Part shown: positions 55,066 through 64,000 of the stretch, piece after piece
Numbering within the stretch: the first letter of the stretch is position 1
How the letters are laid out: every line of letters begins with the position of its first letter
Origin: Cyrtodaria siliqua
Taxonomy: Eukaryota > Mollusca > Bivalvia > Adapedonta > Hiatellidae
Reading direction: 5' to 3'
DNA length: 64,000 bases
Assembly: GCA_037043455.1 (NCBI GenBank)
Contig: JAWPHD010001211.1
Coordinates: 124,001-188,000 of the forward strand
The notes under the pieces: generated by a model
What the model was told of the DNA's origin: nothing
The model's input: the letters and a program-made list of their open reading frames with translations, nothing else
Databases searched by the model: none
Translations under genes and position numbers: made by a program

Positions 55066-57082
55066 CGACTTATGACACACATACTACGACCACTCTTGGT
55101 GTCGAATTTAAACATTTTTTCCATTTCCGAATATTGCAAACAAGTGTTTGTGGGCGAGTGAGGAGTGCATATTACATTGGAGGAACACATGAAACATACT
55201 TATATAAAGGAAAGCGGACACATTTCACAATCAATTTTTAAATGACACTAATTGATTAAAACTATGCATAAAACATGCAGTGCCTCACTTTTTAAGGTCA
55301 AGCATATTATATTTTACTAGTTGTCTGAAGGCCTAAAGAAACATTAAGAGCTTGGTGGGGTATGGGGCTCTGGAATTTATCTAGTCAATCCGCATACAGG
55401 GTATTGATCCAGGTTTTAACAAGGATGTCCGCAATTCGAGGTTGGTGAGTATTTTTTGGAGGATTTATATATGCGCGCTCCCTGCCACCCTTCCTCTCCC
55501 CACTAGAACCTACTCAAACCAAGTCACAGAAAGGTGACAATGCCAAATTTGTTGTACTTCTGAATTCCGAATTCTAAATTCCCAAATTCCGAAGTTTGAA
55601 GTCTGATAGATTGCACGCGCCCATAGGTGAGCTATAATTCCGTAATAAGGCCAAACAAAAATTATGTGTGTTTAGGGTAACATGCCAAAAAAGTAGGTAG
55701 TGTAGGTACGGATTTATGTTAATTTAAGATTGCTTTACAATATCTTTACCTATATTTGTTCATACTCAAACTTTAACACTATTTGATAGACCCAAATTAA
55801 TAGATTTATGTGTTTCATTTCTGTTTAAAATATCATATGATACATACATGAGGTATATATTACAGTATTACAGACTCAACGAAATAACGATATAGCTCAC
55901 TATTGCATATTTTGATATTGCCCCAGAATTCATATATTGCATACATTTTTTTATTTCATGAATATATGTCAAAACTACTTTCAAAATGCATAGAAACGCA
56001 AATCTCTGAATAAGACACAATATAAATACTTGCAAGGCCGTAACCATGGTAACGGCCGACATCGTTTTCAAACCTTTTAGGAGACAAAATTAAGTAATGT
56101 TTGGTCCGTTTGGCCGGTCTGTGTAACCAACTAACGTAACAGGACACATGTCAATCTTGATTTGTTTAAAACTCGGGTATTTTATTTTGGTATATTAACT
56201 TGCCTATTTGAAAATCAATATAAATAAGCATTGTAATAATTAAAAGCAAATAGTTTTAGAATCTTACTAGTCGTTAACTGTATCAAATAAATTCCCTTGT
56301 AATGTTTGTCGTGTAGAACACGCATTTATACTCGGAGTTTAGGAAACAATATATCAAAAGAAAATTGGAATAGGCCAAATATGCAGAAACTTATGTTGTT
56401 AATTAGCTGAGAATGTCAAAAAGAAATTAGAAACGTGGCTATTATTGTTTACAAATATTTTAATAAACGAAATGAATGTCTGTTTGCAAATAATTGATTT
56501 AATTCACAAACTTGTCTGTTGGTGGTAAATACGTGTTGTAATCATGTTAATTAAGCAAATCTAACATGTATAGTGTGTATCACGGTAGTGGATAAAGGCC
56601 TTCTCCACGCAAATGAAAGGAACTATTAAACAATATAAATATCATTTTATCATAAAACAAAAGGTTGTGAATATGTTGACTGTCAGTCATATGTTTTGTA
56701 AAAATGTACATCCTCATGGGCTATTTCCCTAATATAATTTTAATAATAAACTTGTTCAAAACTTGTTCATATAAGTAAATACGTGCGTGTAAATATACTT
56801 CTATATAATTTATATTCTGTTCTAAAGCGTTTTGCACTAACGACAGTTTACACAATTACAATAGGTGGTCTTGCAAACAAGTTTGTGAATCACTTATATT
56901 CTCATTAAATACTATTTTCGTCAGGTATTTAACTACTGTTTGTAGATAAATTATTGGTATTCCTATGGGTACTAACTGTGCAGCTTTTGTTGCAGCTTGT
57001 TTTCTATCTTTTGAACGAAGTGTCATGTTGAGTTGTTCACATACACGGACAAATTTCATCTAAATATAAATATAATATTTAA
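55066..57082. other. No gene recognised
   Basis: AT-rich. 'ttctgaattccgaattctaa' followed by 'attcccaaattccga' near 55565 is a small slippage-type repeat. No domains seen. Confidence 0.4.
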
Positions 57083-57232
57083 ATCGAACAGGGAAAGCAG
57101 CATTCAAGGACGACAGTCAACCACAAACACACACAGAAACAAAGAACACATTTAAATATGAATAAAAGCCAAATAAGACATCACAAACACAAAAGGGTTG
57201 ACAATAGGGATACCGCCTTGGAAGCCTTTAAT
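57083..57232 (-). mobile_element. Element R short tail copy
   Basis: Read on plus: 'atcgaacagggaaagcagca', 'ggacgacagtcaaccacaaa', 'gacatcacaaacacaaaagg' and 'gggataccgccttggaagcc'. It abuts a plus-strand RT fragment at 57233. Confidence 0.85.
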
Positions 57233-57860
57233 AATAACTCTCGATATATGGGTGATATGTTAAACGTTAACAACCTTTCTTTTCTACTTTGATAAATAAT
57301 AATATCATAAATAATTTTTTCAACAATACTAATATTTCTGACAATTTCGCTTCTTTTTTTGGTTTGCATCTCTCAATTTGACAATGATGGATTTGAAAGC
57401 ATACGCCATGACAAGAGGGATTATTTCATTTCGATATCGTTAATTATCCCTACTTGGAGATGATCCCATCTCCATGCTTCTCAACTTATTCGTGTTTCTA
57501 GAGCTTGAGGACTTCAATATTCGTAACCATTGTATAACTAAGGAGCGACTCCCATCACGGCTATCGTTACCATTAACGTTTGCATAATATTAGTATTGTA
57601 ACCCTGATCCTCATTTGGAAAAAAAAGTAATTTAAGAACGCTTCTTGGACAAGGACCATCAGAACATGACTTATATGTCGACGTGATTTACAAATCTCGT
57701 TAAATCCTTGATCATGATCACTTTTATACAATCTGTATTAAACTTGTTATACTGTCTGTCAAAAGAGGTTATGATCCTATCATTTCGCAACGCACTGCTT
57801 GTTTAGCGGTTGACTTATTTACAATTCGCCACGGTGATTTACGGTAACTTGTGTGTCTTC
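57233..57860 (+). pseudogene. Element R RT C-terminal half, degenerate (duplicate 1)
   Basis: From 'gatatgttaaacgttaacaa' onward, pieces of 'NISDNFASFF', 'FDIVNYPYLE', 'EDFNIRN', 'VDVIYKS' and 'RGYDPIISQRTACLAVD' can be read with many indels. The 3' part and its downstream flank are repeated at 58262-58860. Confidence 0.7.
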
Positions 57861-58035
57861 CGTCTGGTCTTGTACACTAAATGTTTTATTATCTGGTTGC
57901 TCTGACTTCAATTACAACATATCACCATATTGCCATCAATCAAAACAAAGTGCGACCACGATGTCATGCATAAATGTGCAGGGCATATTTATTGAATATT
58001 TGTTGAATAACATGCAATACAAAAGGTATTATAAA

Positions 58036-58212
58036 AGTAAATATAATAATCGAATAGGAAATGCAGCTTTCACAGAACACAGTAAACCCCAAACCCCAAA
58101 ACACGCAAAAGACAAACAAGAATGGCAATATTAATAATAAAGGCATATGACGTCACAAACACAAAAATGTTGACAGTAGAGCTACCGCCTTGGAACGGTC
58201 AGTGGCAATAAG
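58036..58212 (-). mobile_element. Element R short tail insertion with preserved empty site
   Basis: 177 bases interrupt 'aaaggtattataaa|cctgatttgc', which is continuous at 58801-58824. The insert is the last roughly 160 bases of the tail of the 'tgtgttctgtgaaagctgca' subfamily, minus strand, ending at 'ggtcagtggcaata'. It gives exact insertion boundaries; no obvious long target duplication is seen. Confidence 0.85.
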
Positions 58213-58261
58213 CCTGATTTGCATGTTACCATCTATTAGGTATTCCATCACTCTGTTTTTA

Positions 58262-58620
58262 GACCTTGTAGTCAATTTGAGGACTTAAATATTCGTAAAC
58301 CGAGTTTAACTAAAAATCTACTACATCGGGGCTATCGTTACAATTAACTACTGCAAAATATTGTTATCGTAACCCTGAACCGATTTTAAAAGAACTCTTC
58401 TGTGACAAGGACTATCACAACTGATTACTTTTCCTGTTCGATTATTACATCTACTTATATGACGACTTGATATACAAACTTCGTAAAATCCTTGATCAGG
58501 TTCACACAATCTTTATTAAACGTGTTCAAGAGTATATCAAAAGGGGTTACGACCCTATCATTTCGCAACGCACTGCTTGTTTAGCCGTTGACCCATTTAC
58601 AATTCGCCACAGTGATTTAC
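58262..58620 (+). pseudogene. Element R RT C-terminal half, degenerate (duplicate 2) with tail fragment inside
   Basis: Coding pieces 'EDLNIRKP', 'GYRYN' and 'RGYDPIISQRTACLAVDPFT' are readable. Between 'ctatcacaactgattac' and 'ttatatgacgacttg' lie about 29 bases, 'ttttcctgttcgattattac' plus 'atctac', which are the end of an element R tail. The first duplicate lacks them. Confidence 0.75.
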
Positions 58621-58860
58621 AGTAACTTGATGGATGCCTTCCATCCGGTCTTGTACATTTAATATTGTATTATCTGATTGCTCTGACTTCAATTACAACA
58701 TATCACCATATTGCCATCAATCAAAAACGTGCAACTGCGATGTCATGCACAAATGTGATGGGCATAGTTTTTGAATGTTTGTTGAATAACATCCAATACA
58801 AAAGGTATTATAAACCTGATTTGCATGTTACCAACTATTAGGTATGCTACAACACTGTTA

Positions 58861-59591
58861 ATCACAATTCTGTGACAGATGTATACACACCGATTAAGAA
58901 TTCGTACCAGTCAGCATTTGGATTATAACAAGAGAAAATATTCATTAAAATAAATATAACGTGTGTCTCGTATATGTACATCATTCGGGTAGGACAGTTC
59001 ACACTGCTCATTTTCTCAACTAGTCTTCTGTTCCTTTGTCCTGCCATTGGTAGACGAGGTGAGGAACACAACACTTACATCATATTTACTGTCTGCTCAA
59101 CTTCTCTCAATGCGATACATCTTCCCGATACCATTCCAGATTCGAATCAACGATCGTGCGGAGTCAGACTTATAATATATTGCTTCCGCAGCCATTACCC
59201 GCGAAATGAGTTCCCACTAAAACCTGTGTTGCAATTTCAGGGCTTGGTGACCTGTGGAACGGCCTGTTTGAAATAATATTTTTCTGCTGACCTAGAGAGC
59301 CTAGGATGATGTTGAAAATTTGACAGTGTGTGTACAAAAGTGAAAACAGAAAAATAAATTAGTGAAAGGTGGTAACTTGTGGGATTTTCAAAAGATCTAT
59401 GGAGCGATATGGAAAACATGAAAAGTCTACAAAAAGTAAGTATTGCGTTCTATTCTATTTGTGCTGAAATACTACCATACCGACTCCATGCGCGTGTTAT
59501 CATTGATCAGCATTTAGTGGTACAGACATTGGGGGAAGTCACAATGACGCAACAGATTTGGCGATTACACTGCCGTATTTATTTAGGTTAT
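58861..59591. other. No gene recognised
   Basis: Frames at 58974-59276 (plus) and 58862-59074 (minus) overlap and neither shows a known domain. Confidence 0.4.
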
Positions 59592-59640
59592 ACTGTCGTC
59601 CTTGAATGCTGCTTTCCCTGTCCGATATGTGTTATCTTTC
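59592..59640 (+). mobile_element. Element R, ultra-short tail copy
   Basis: 'actgtcgtccttgaatgctg' to 'tgtccgatatgtgttatctt': only the last roughly 48 bases of the element. Confidence 0.85.
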
Positions 59641-60691
59641 TTTGGCTACATAATGATCAAACAGATATAGACATACAACATTTAACATTTAAACACATTA
59701 CCGCAAACATACGGTGCTTGCCTGCTTCTTTCTTCTTCCATTTATTACATACATTCGGTATTCCAAAATGTCTCCTTTAATACTCTTTTTATATATCACA
59801 GTAGCGTTGCCTATGAGTTTGGCGGCAGTAAAGCGTCTCCATGTTCAACTGTTATTTATTCCGATCTTTGGAAATCGCTGAGCCCGATATTTACAGACAT
59901 ATATCGGTGGTACATTCTCACATACGTTTGTTTTCTTACTTTAATTTCGAATAGATGGTTCCACTACACCAACCTTTCAAGGTTCTAAGTATTGTTTAAT
60001 CACCCTAAGGATATGTTGTCTGCTTTTAATTTAGACTTTTCACTATTTACCTGTGATATGCAGGCTTTATAACCTCTGCTCCCAACTAAATTCAATTTTG
60101 TTTATTTCGCCCATTGTTTTCTCGTTTAGGGCAAAGTATTTAGTTAGGAACTGTGACCATACGCCGCTGGCCATGGAATGGTATGAAAATACCACATTGA
60201 AGGTTCAATGTCCACCGACATTTGCATACCATCTTTGCGCAGTATATTTACGCATTAAAGTGTTGCATCAGTGTATTAATATCCCGTCATGGAGTACGCC
60301 GCCTACTTAACGTCCGGACATTTATGCAACCATACAAACTATGATGCATTGTAATCGTGGTAATGGTACCATTAATCCAATTTTATTTCGGGATATGTAG
60401 ATGATTAAATATGCAAGTTTTAAACGACAACTACTTTAAGCGTTTGAAAGTAGAATAAATATTATTAAAAGCAAGAATGTATTGTATTTAAAACGTTCTC
60501 TGTCCGTTGTTGTTTGATGTCTTTGAAATTAAATGGCCACACTGCGTACTGAAATATCTGTCATTACCGCTGAGACACTCCCTTTATCGAAATGCAATTT
60601 GTTTTTACTTGACCTCAAACTTGAAATGTTCAAACAGTTTTTTAAAACGTATGTTAACGAAACAAAACACATCAGAAGCTTCCGTCAAATA
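59641..60691. other. No gene recognised
   Basis: AT-rich; nothing supported. Confidence 0.4.
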
Positions 60692-61335
60692 ACTGCAATT
60701 ATAGCGTACAGTTACGCTATAGAGTTCACCATGATATGGTTTTAATCTCAGGCACCAGTATAGGCAAATAACATAGAAAGACGCCAAATCAATACCAAAT
60801 GAATGTTTTAGCGTAAATATTTGTTTATATCATTTATTTGAGAGAACTAAATTCACAATAGCTAACTGTTGGCAACGTGGGATCTATAAGATACAAGCAC
60901 AAATATTACATATTATATGTTGAGAATATACTAGCGGATTAGAGCTAACATCCATAGTATACCAAAAACGACCACTCCGCCTCACTAAAGTGCAGATGAT
61001 TAGACCACACGGCCACTTTGCCAACTTAAAATAGATTGGTTTCTGTAGACCGGTGATACTATGGCTCTCACTAATCAACGAGTTGGATATTTTTCTGGCA
61101 TTTCCGTCATAAACCTACAATCATAGCGGACAGTTACGATAGAACAATTCACATTACATGAGTATAACATCCGGCACCTACACAAGCAACTATGCTATAG
61201 AAAGACGTCATATCAATACTGTTTCAATAAATTTAGATTAGTATACATATTATATTTTTCTTATGTTTGAGAGAATTAAATTCGTAACAACGAGCATTCT
61301 GCAAAGTGGGATATATACGATACAAGCACAATCAT
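60692..61335 (+). repeat. Direct duplication, period about 420 bases
   Basis: 60692-60910 and 61112-61335 share 'caat.atagcg.acagttac', 'tatagaaagacg.ca.atcaa', 'tttgagagaa.taaattc' and 'gtgggat.tata.gatacaag'. Confidence 0.75.
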
Positions 61336-61353
61336 TCAATAATATAACTATTT

Positions 61354-61530
61354 TAAAGAAACTAACCAGAAAATAACGGCAAAATTACAATACAAAACCG
61401 TTTATCAAAACTTTATCCAGGTGATCAGTCATATAAAAATGTGCATGTGTCGATTAAAAGTATAGTTTTTTTAACGGGTTCTTAAAATGCTCGGGATTGA
61501 ATATGCGTAAAATGAATTAGGAGTTGGTAT
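61354..61530 (-). repeat. Dispersed repeat T, copy 3
   Basis: Read on plus: 'aaaccgtttatcaaaacttt', 'gatcagtcatataaaaatgt', 'aacgggttcttaaaatgc' and 'gaatatgcgtaaaatgaatt'. These are the reverse complement of the right half of copies 1 and 2. Confidence 0.75.
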
Positions 61531-61969
61531 CATATCCTATTTATCATGTAGATTAACCACATTTTCTGTATGAATTACTATTATTACCTATTTTTCAGAA
61601 TGTTACGCTTATCGAGGACGCCGCCATGTTGTTGTTTTTTGTGTTTTACGACGTCAGGCAACGTTACATGCATGACGTCAGATAACGTTACGTACAATAA
61701 ACGCCGAGGGATTCCGCATTGATTTGCTTTATTGGTCAGTGCCTAACAAAAATAAGCAAAATTTATTAGGTCATCCCTTTATTAGGAAGAAAAGTGCATA
61801 TCTGCATGACAAAGCCATTTATATTGTGTTTCTAGAGTTTGGATTTTGGATTCTCGAAATATGAAAGTTATATAAGTTAAATCTATATATAATACCTCGT
61901 CGCCATTAGGTTATAGCTACTTTAAATATCTTTATTTATCTTTATAGGATAAATTTTATATGTGTAACA
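61531..61969. other. No gene; CRE-like motifs
   Basis: Around 61648-61695 'gacgtcaggcaacgttac' and 'gacgtcagataacgttac' repeat 26 bases apart. Similar 'gacgtca' and 'acgtta' words occur inside MITE H copy 2. Confidence 0.4.
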
Positions 61970-62165
61970 TGTGTTATAACTCAAAAGCTGCTCTATCAGG
62001 GCCACCGTAACCAAAACCTTGCATAATTGTATTATCGTAAAGGTAGAGATGTAAAAGTTGAAGGGAAATGTAGAATTCAATGACCACAGTCAACCAAAAT
62101 GAGTGTGTTTGGTTGACTGTGGTCATTGAATGCTACATTTCCTGCTCGACTTGTGTATATACTTT
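61970..62165. mobile_element. Element R fragments ending in a palindromic tail pair
   Basis: 'aactcaaaagctgctctatc' to 'ttgtattatcgtaa' (61978-62041, plus) is RT coding 'TKKLLYQGHR...'. It is followed by two tail ends in opposite orientation: 'gaattcaatgaccacagtca' (62072) and 'tgactgtggtcattgaatgc' (62113). They form a hairpin with about 35-base arms. This tail ('actgtggtcattgaatgcta') is a third subfamily. Confidence 0.75.
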
Positions 62166-63112
62166 CTACATAACCTGCATATATGCAAATCACTCTTAAC
62201 AACAGTGCAACGCAATTTTGCTTTTGCAAACACTTGCTGATCATATTGCACCAGTGATTTATTTACACTAGAAAACGAAGAAAATATAACAAATTCCAAT
62301 TGTATTTTTCTTTAATTATATGCAAGCAGCTCCAAAGCCAAATGGATAAATAAATTGAGGTGCTAATTTTAATATTTAATTAAAATTTCAAAACAAATTG
62401 ACATGAGTCCCTTTTAGTTCGTGTTTATATTTCTTTTCAAATGACGTGATGAACAATTCAGCTATATTTTAATGAATATTGGGTTCTGCTCAACGCGTGA
62501 ACGGTAGCAAGCATATTTCACTACCGTTCATGAACAATCAATCAATCTCAATCAAACCGAGACTGCAATATTTCGTATTTATCGTGTTCGGCCGTTTCCA
62601 AAGGTCCATTATCATACTCTTTTAAGGACAAATTTGATCAAGCACACACAAATGTCAACACTTAGACTGAGACTAAGTATTTAAAATATTTCTTTCTATT
62701 TTTCATAAAACACAAGCTGCGATCCTGTTTCAAGCCCGAATCAATTCCAATATTCCCAAGCACAATGGCCTAGTCTTAGTTATGTGTTAAATTATGATAA
62801 CACCTTTACATCACAAAAGCCATCAATGATCATCCAAGTCTGGTAAGATTACAAACACAGTTGCAGTCGAAGATCGGTATAAGAAATACTTCTTAATTAA
62901 TGAATGGACAAAAGCTTTCTGGTCGTTTCCGGCTACTAAATGATAGTATATGCACCGAGATATTGCGTATTGAAAAATAAGTGCACTCCATTAGGGACGC
63001 TCTGTAAAGTCATCCGGTTAGCTAGAGGCGAATTATGCATATTTCAAACGTATCTAGACAAGCCGGACACAAGCACCACATTTTACGCAGAGGTAGTTTA
63101 GGTCATAAAAAA
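62166..63112. other. No gene recognised
   Basis: AT-rich. A 10-base stem 'tgaacggtag/ctaccgttca' with a 13-base loop lies at about 62500-62532. Confidence 0.4.
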
Positions 63113-64000
63113 GGATAAAAATATCGGACAGGGAAAGCAGCATTCAAAGACGACAGTCAACCACAAAATACAAAAACAAACACGCAAACAGACAAACGAA
63201 AAGACAAAAGTAATAAAAAATGCAAACGACATCACAAACACAAAAGGGTTGACAATAGGGCTACCGCCTTGGAACGGTCAGTGGCAAAGTAGGCCACTGG
63301 GGGTTTAAACCGGTTCTAGGGTGCACCAGACCTCACACTTACCCTACTGTCATCCCACTAAAACAGGACAGTGTAAATAAAGAAATCCCCGCCATGATCT
63401 AATCTCTAACCAACAAGGCAGCATCAATAGGCAATATAAGTAAAACACAAATATGCTCGTGTAAATATAATACAAAAAAACAATAGCCTAGAAAGCCACA
63501 ATGAAGGTACTCAATGACTTTGCAGAAGCCAGAGCAGTAAGAGAATAAACCATTAAGTGCACGACAAGAAAGATCATGGACAAACATCAAACGCCACCGT
63601 CCCAATGGGCTTTAGGTAGGCGTCATCACAGGGTCCACAGCCTGTCCGGTCATCGTACAATTAAAGAGGAAGGCATAGTGGCGAACTGTAAAAGGGTCCA
63701 CCACCAAGCATGCAGTACGTTGCAAAATGATAGGGTCATAACCTCTTTTGATAAACTTTTTAACAAGTTTAACAAAGATAGTATGAAAGTGATCATGACC
63801 AAGAATCTTACGAAGTTTATAAATCACATCACCATAGAAGTCAGGTTGTGATAGTCCTTGTCGCAGAAGAGTCCTTAAATTACATTTATATTTGGAAAGA
63901 AGATCAGGGTTACGATAATAAAATTTTGCAAAGGTTTTACGAAGTTTATGGTAACGGTAACCCTGATTGAGTAACTTTTTAGTTATACAAAGATTACGAA
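63113..64000 (-). mobile_element. Element R copy with full tail, cut by window end
   Basis: It runs, on plus, from 'aaggataaaaatatcggaca' (tail end) through the full tail to RT C-terminal coding and off the right edge. The frame 63827-63612 (71 codons) ends 'AVDPVMTPT' and is open. It is near-identical to 2389-3372, so both are recent. Confidence 0.9.

Larger units (their letters stand above)
57515..58860 (+). repeat. Local direct duplication, period about 770 bases
   Basis: 57515-58035 plus 58213-58250 align with 58275-58860. RT coding ('tcatttcgcaacgcactgct') and the downstream non-coding block ('ttcaattacaacatatcacc', 'gttgaataacat') are shared. Each copy has one insertion that the other lacks: 58036-58212 in the first, about 58427-58455 in the second. 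Confidence 0.8.

Noticed and set aside
54748..55241. Open frames of 137 and 157 codons rich in SYHR
   Set aside because: They are translations of a minisatellite, open in several frames at once.

Overview
The window looks like a stretch of an animal nuclear genome. It is AT-rich, has one intron-containing receptor exon, and is packed with decayed retrotransposons, Tc1-type DNA transposons, MITE-like hairpins, minisatellites and microsatellites. The mix (a Ngaro/DIRS-type element with tyrosine recombinase and SGNH hydrolase, a Ty3/gypsy remnant, a LINE, and a large RT family with a GIPM-TNCAP motif) is typical of lophotrochozoans. My best guess is a marine bivalve mollusc. Nothing in the sequence fixes the species. 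I see no bacterial operons, rRNA genes or CRISPR.

One host gene is supported: the last coding exon of a rhodopsin-family peptide-type receptor (about 50808-51685, minus strand). It runs from TM3 to the C-terminus, and its splice acceptor splits the codon of the conserved TM3 cysteine. The exon with the N-terminus, TM1 and TM2 is not visible here.

The rest is mobile or repetitive. The dominant family, called 'element R' below, has an RT followed by a roughly 450-base 3' tail. About 27 copies or fragments occur in both orientations, and both window ends lie inside copies. Most are 5'-truncated, some to only about 50 bases, as expected for target-primed insertion. The most intact mobile element is at about 29.9-33.2 kb. 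It is an internally deleted Ngaro/DIRS-type element with the RT thumb and a full RNase H site, an apparently intact tyrosine recombinase, and an SGNH hydrolase frame. A 70-base GT-AG segment sits exactly where it would remove the recombinase stop codon and fuse the two proteins. A 13-copy minisatellite follows.

Layout: 0-10 kb, element R copies, a TIR element and tandem repeats. 11-14 kb, several foldback MITEs. 14.5-16.4 kb, a rearranged Ty3/gypsy remnant. 16.7-21.6 kb, element R copies and a Tc1 transposase split by an insertion. 22-29.5 kb, tRNA-like sequences and long-period tandem repeats. 29.9-33.2 kb, the Ngaro-like element. 34-39 kb, MITEs and a long minus-strand element R copy with a mutated catalytic motif. 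40-49 kb, a three-copy dispersed repeat family and a LINE remnant. 50.8-51.7 kb, the receptor exon. 52-64 kb, more element R copies, an inverted minisatellite, and a local duplication that preserves the empty site of an element R insertion.
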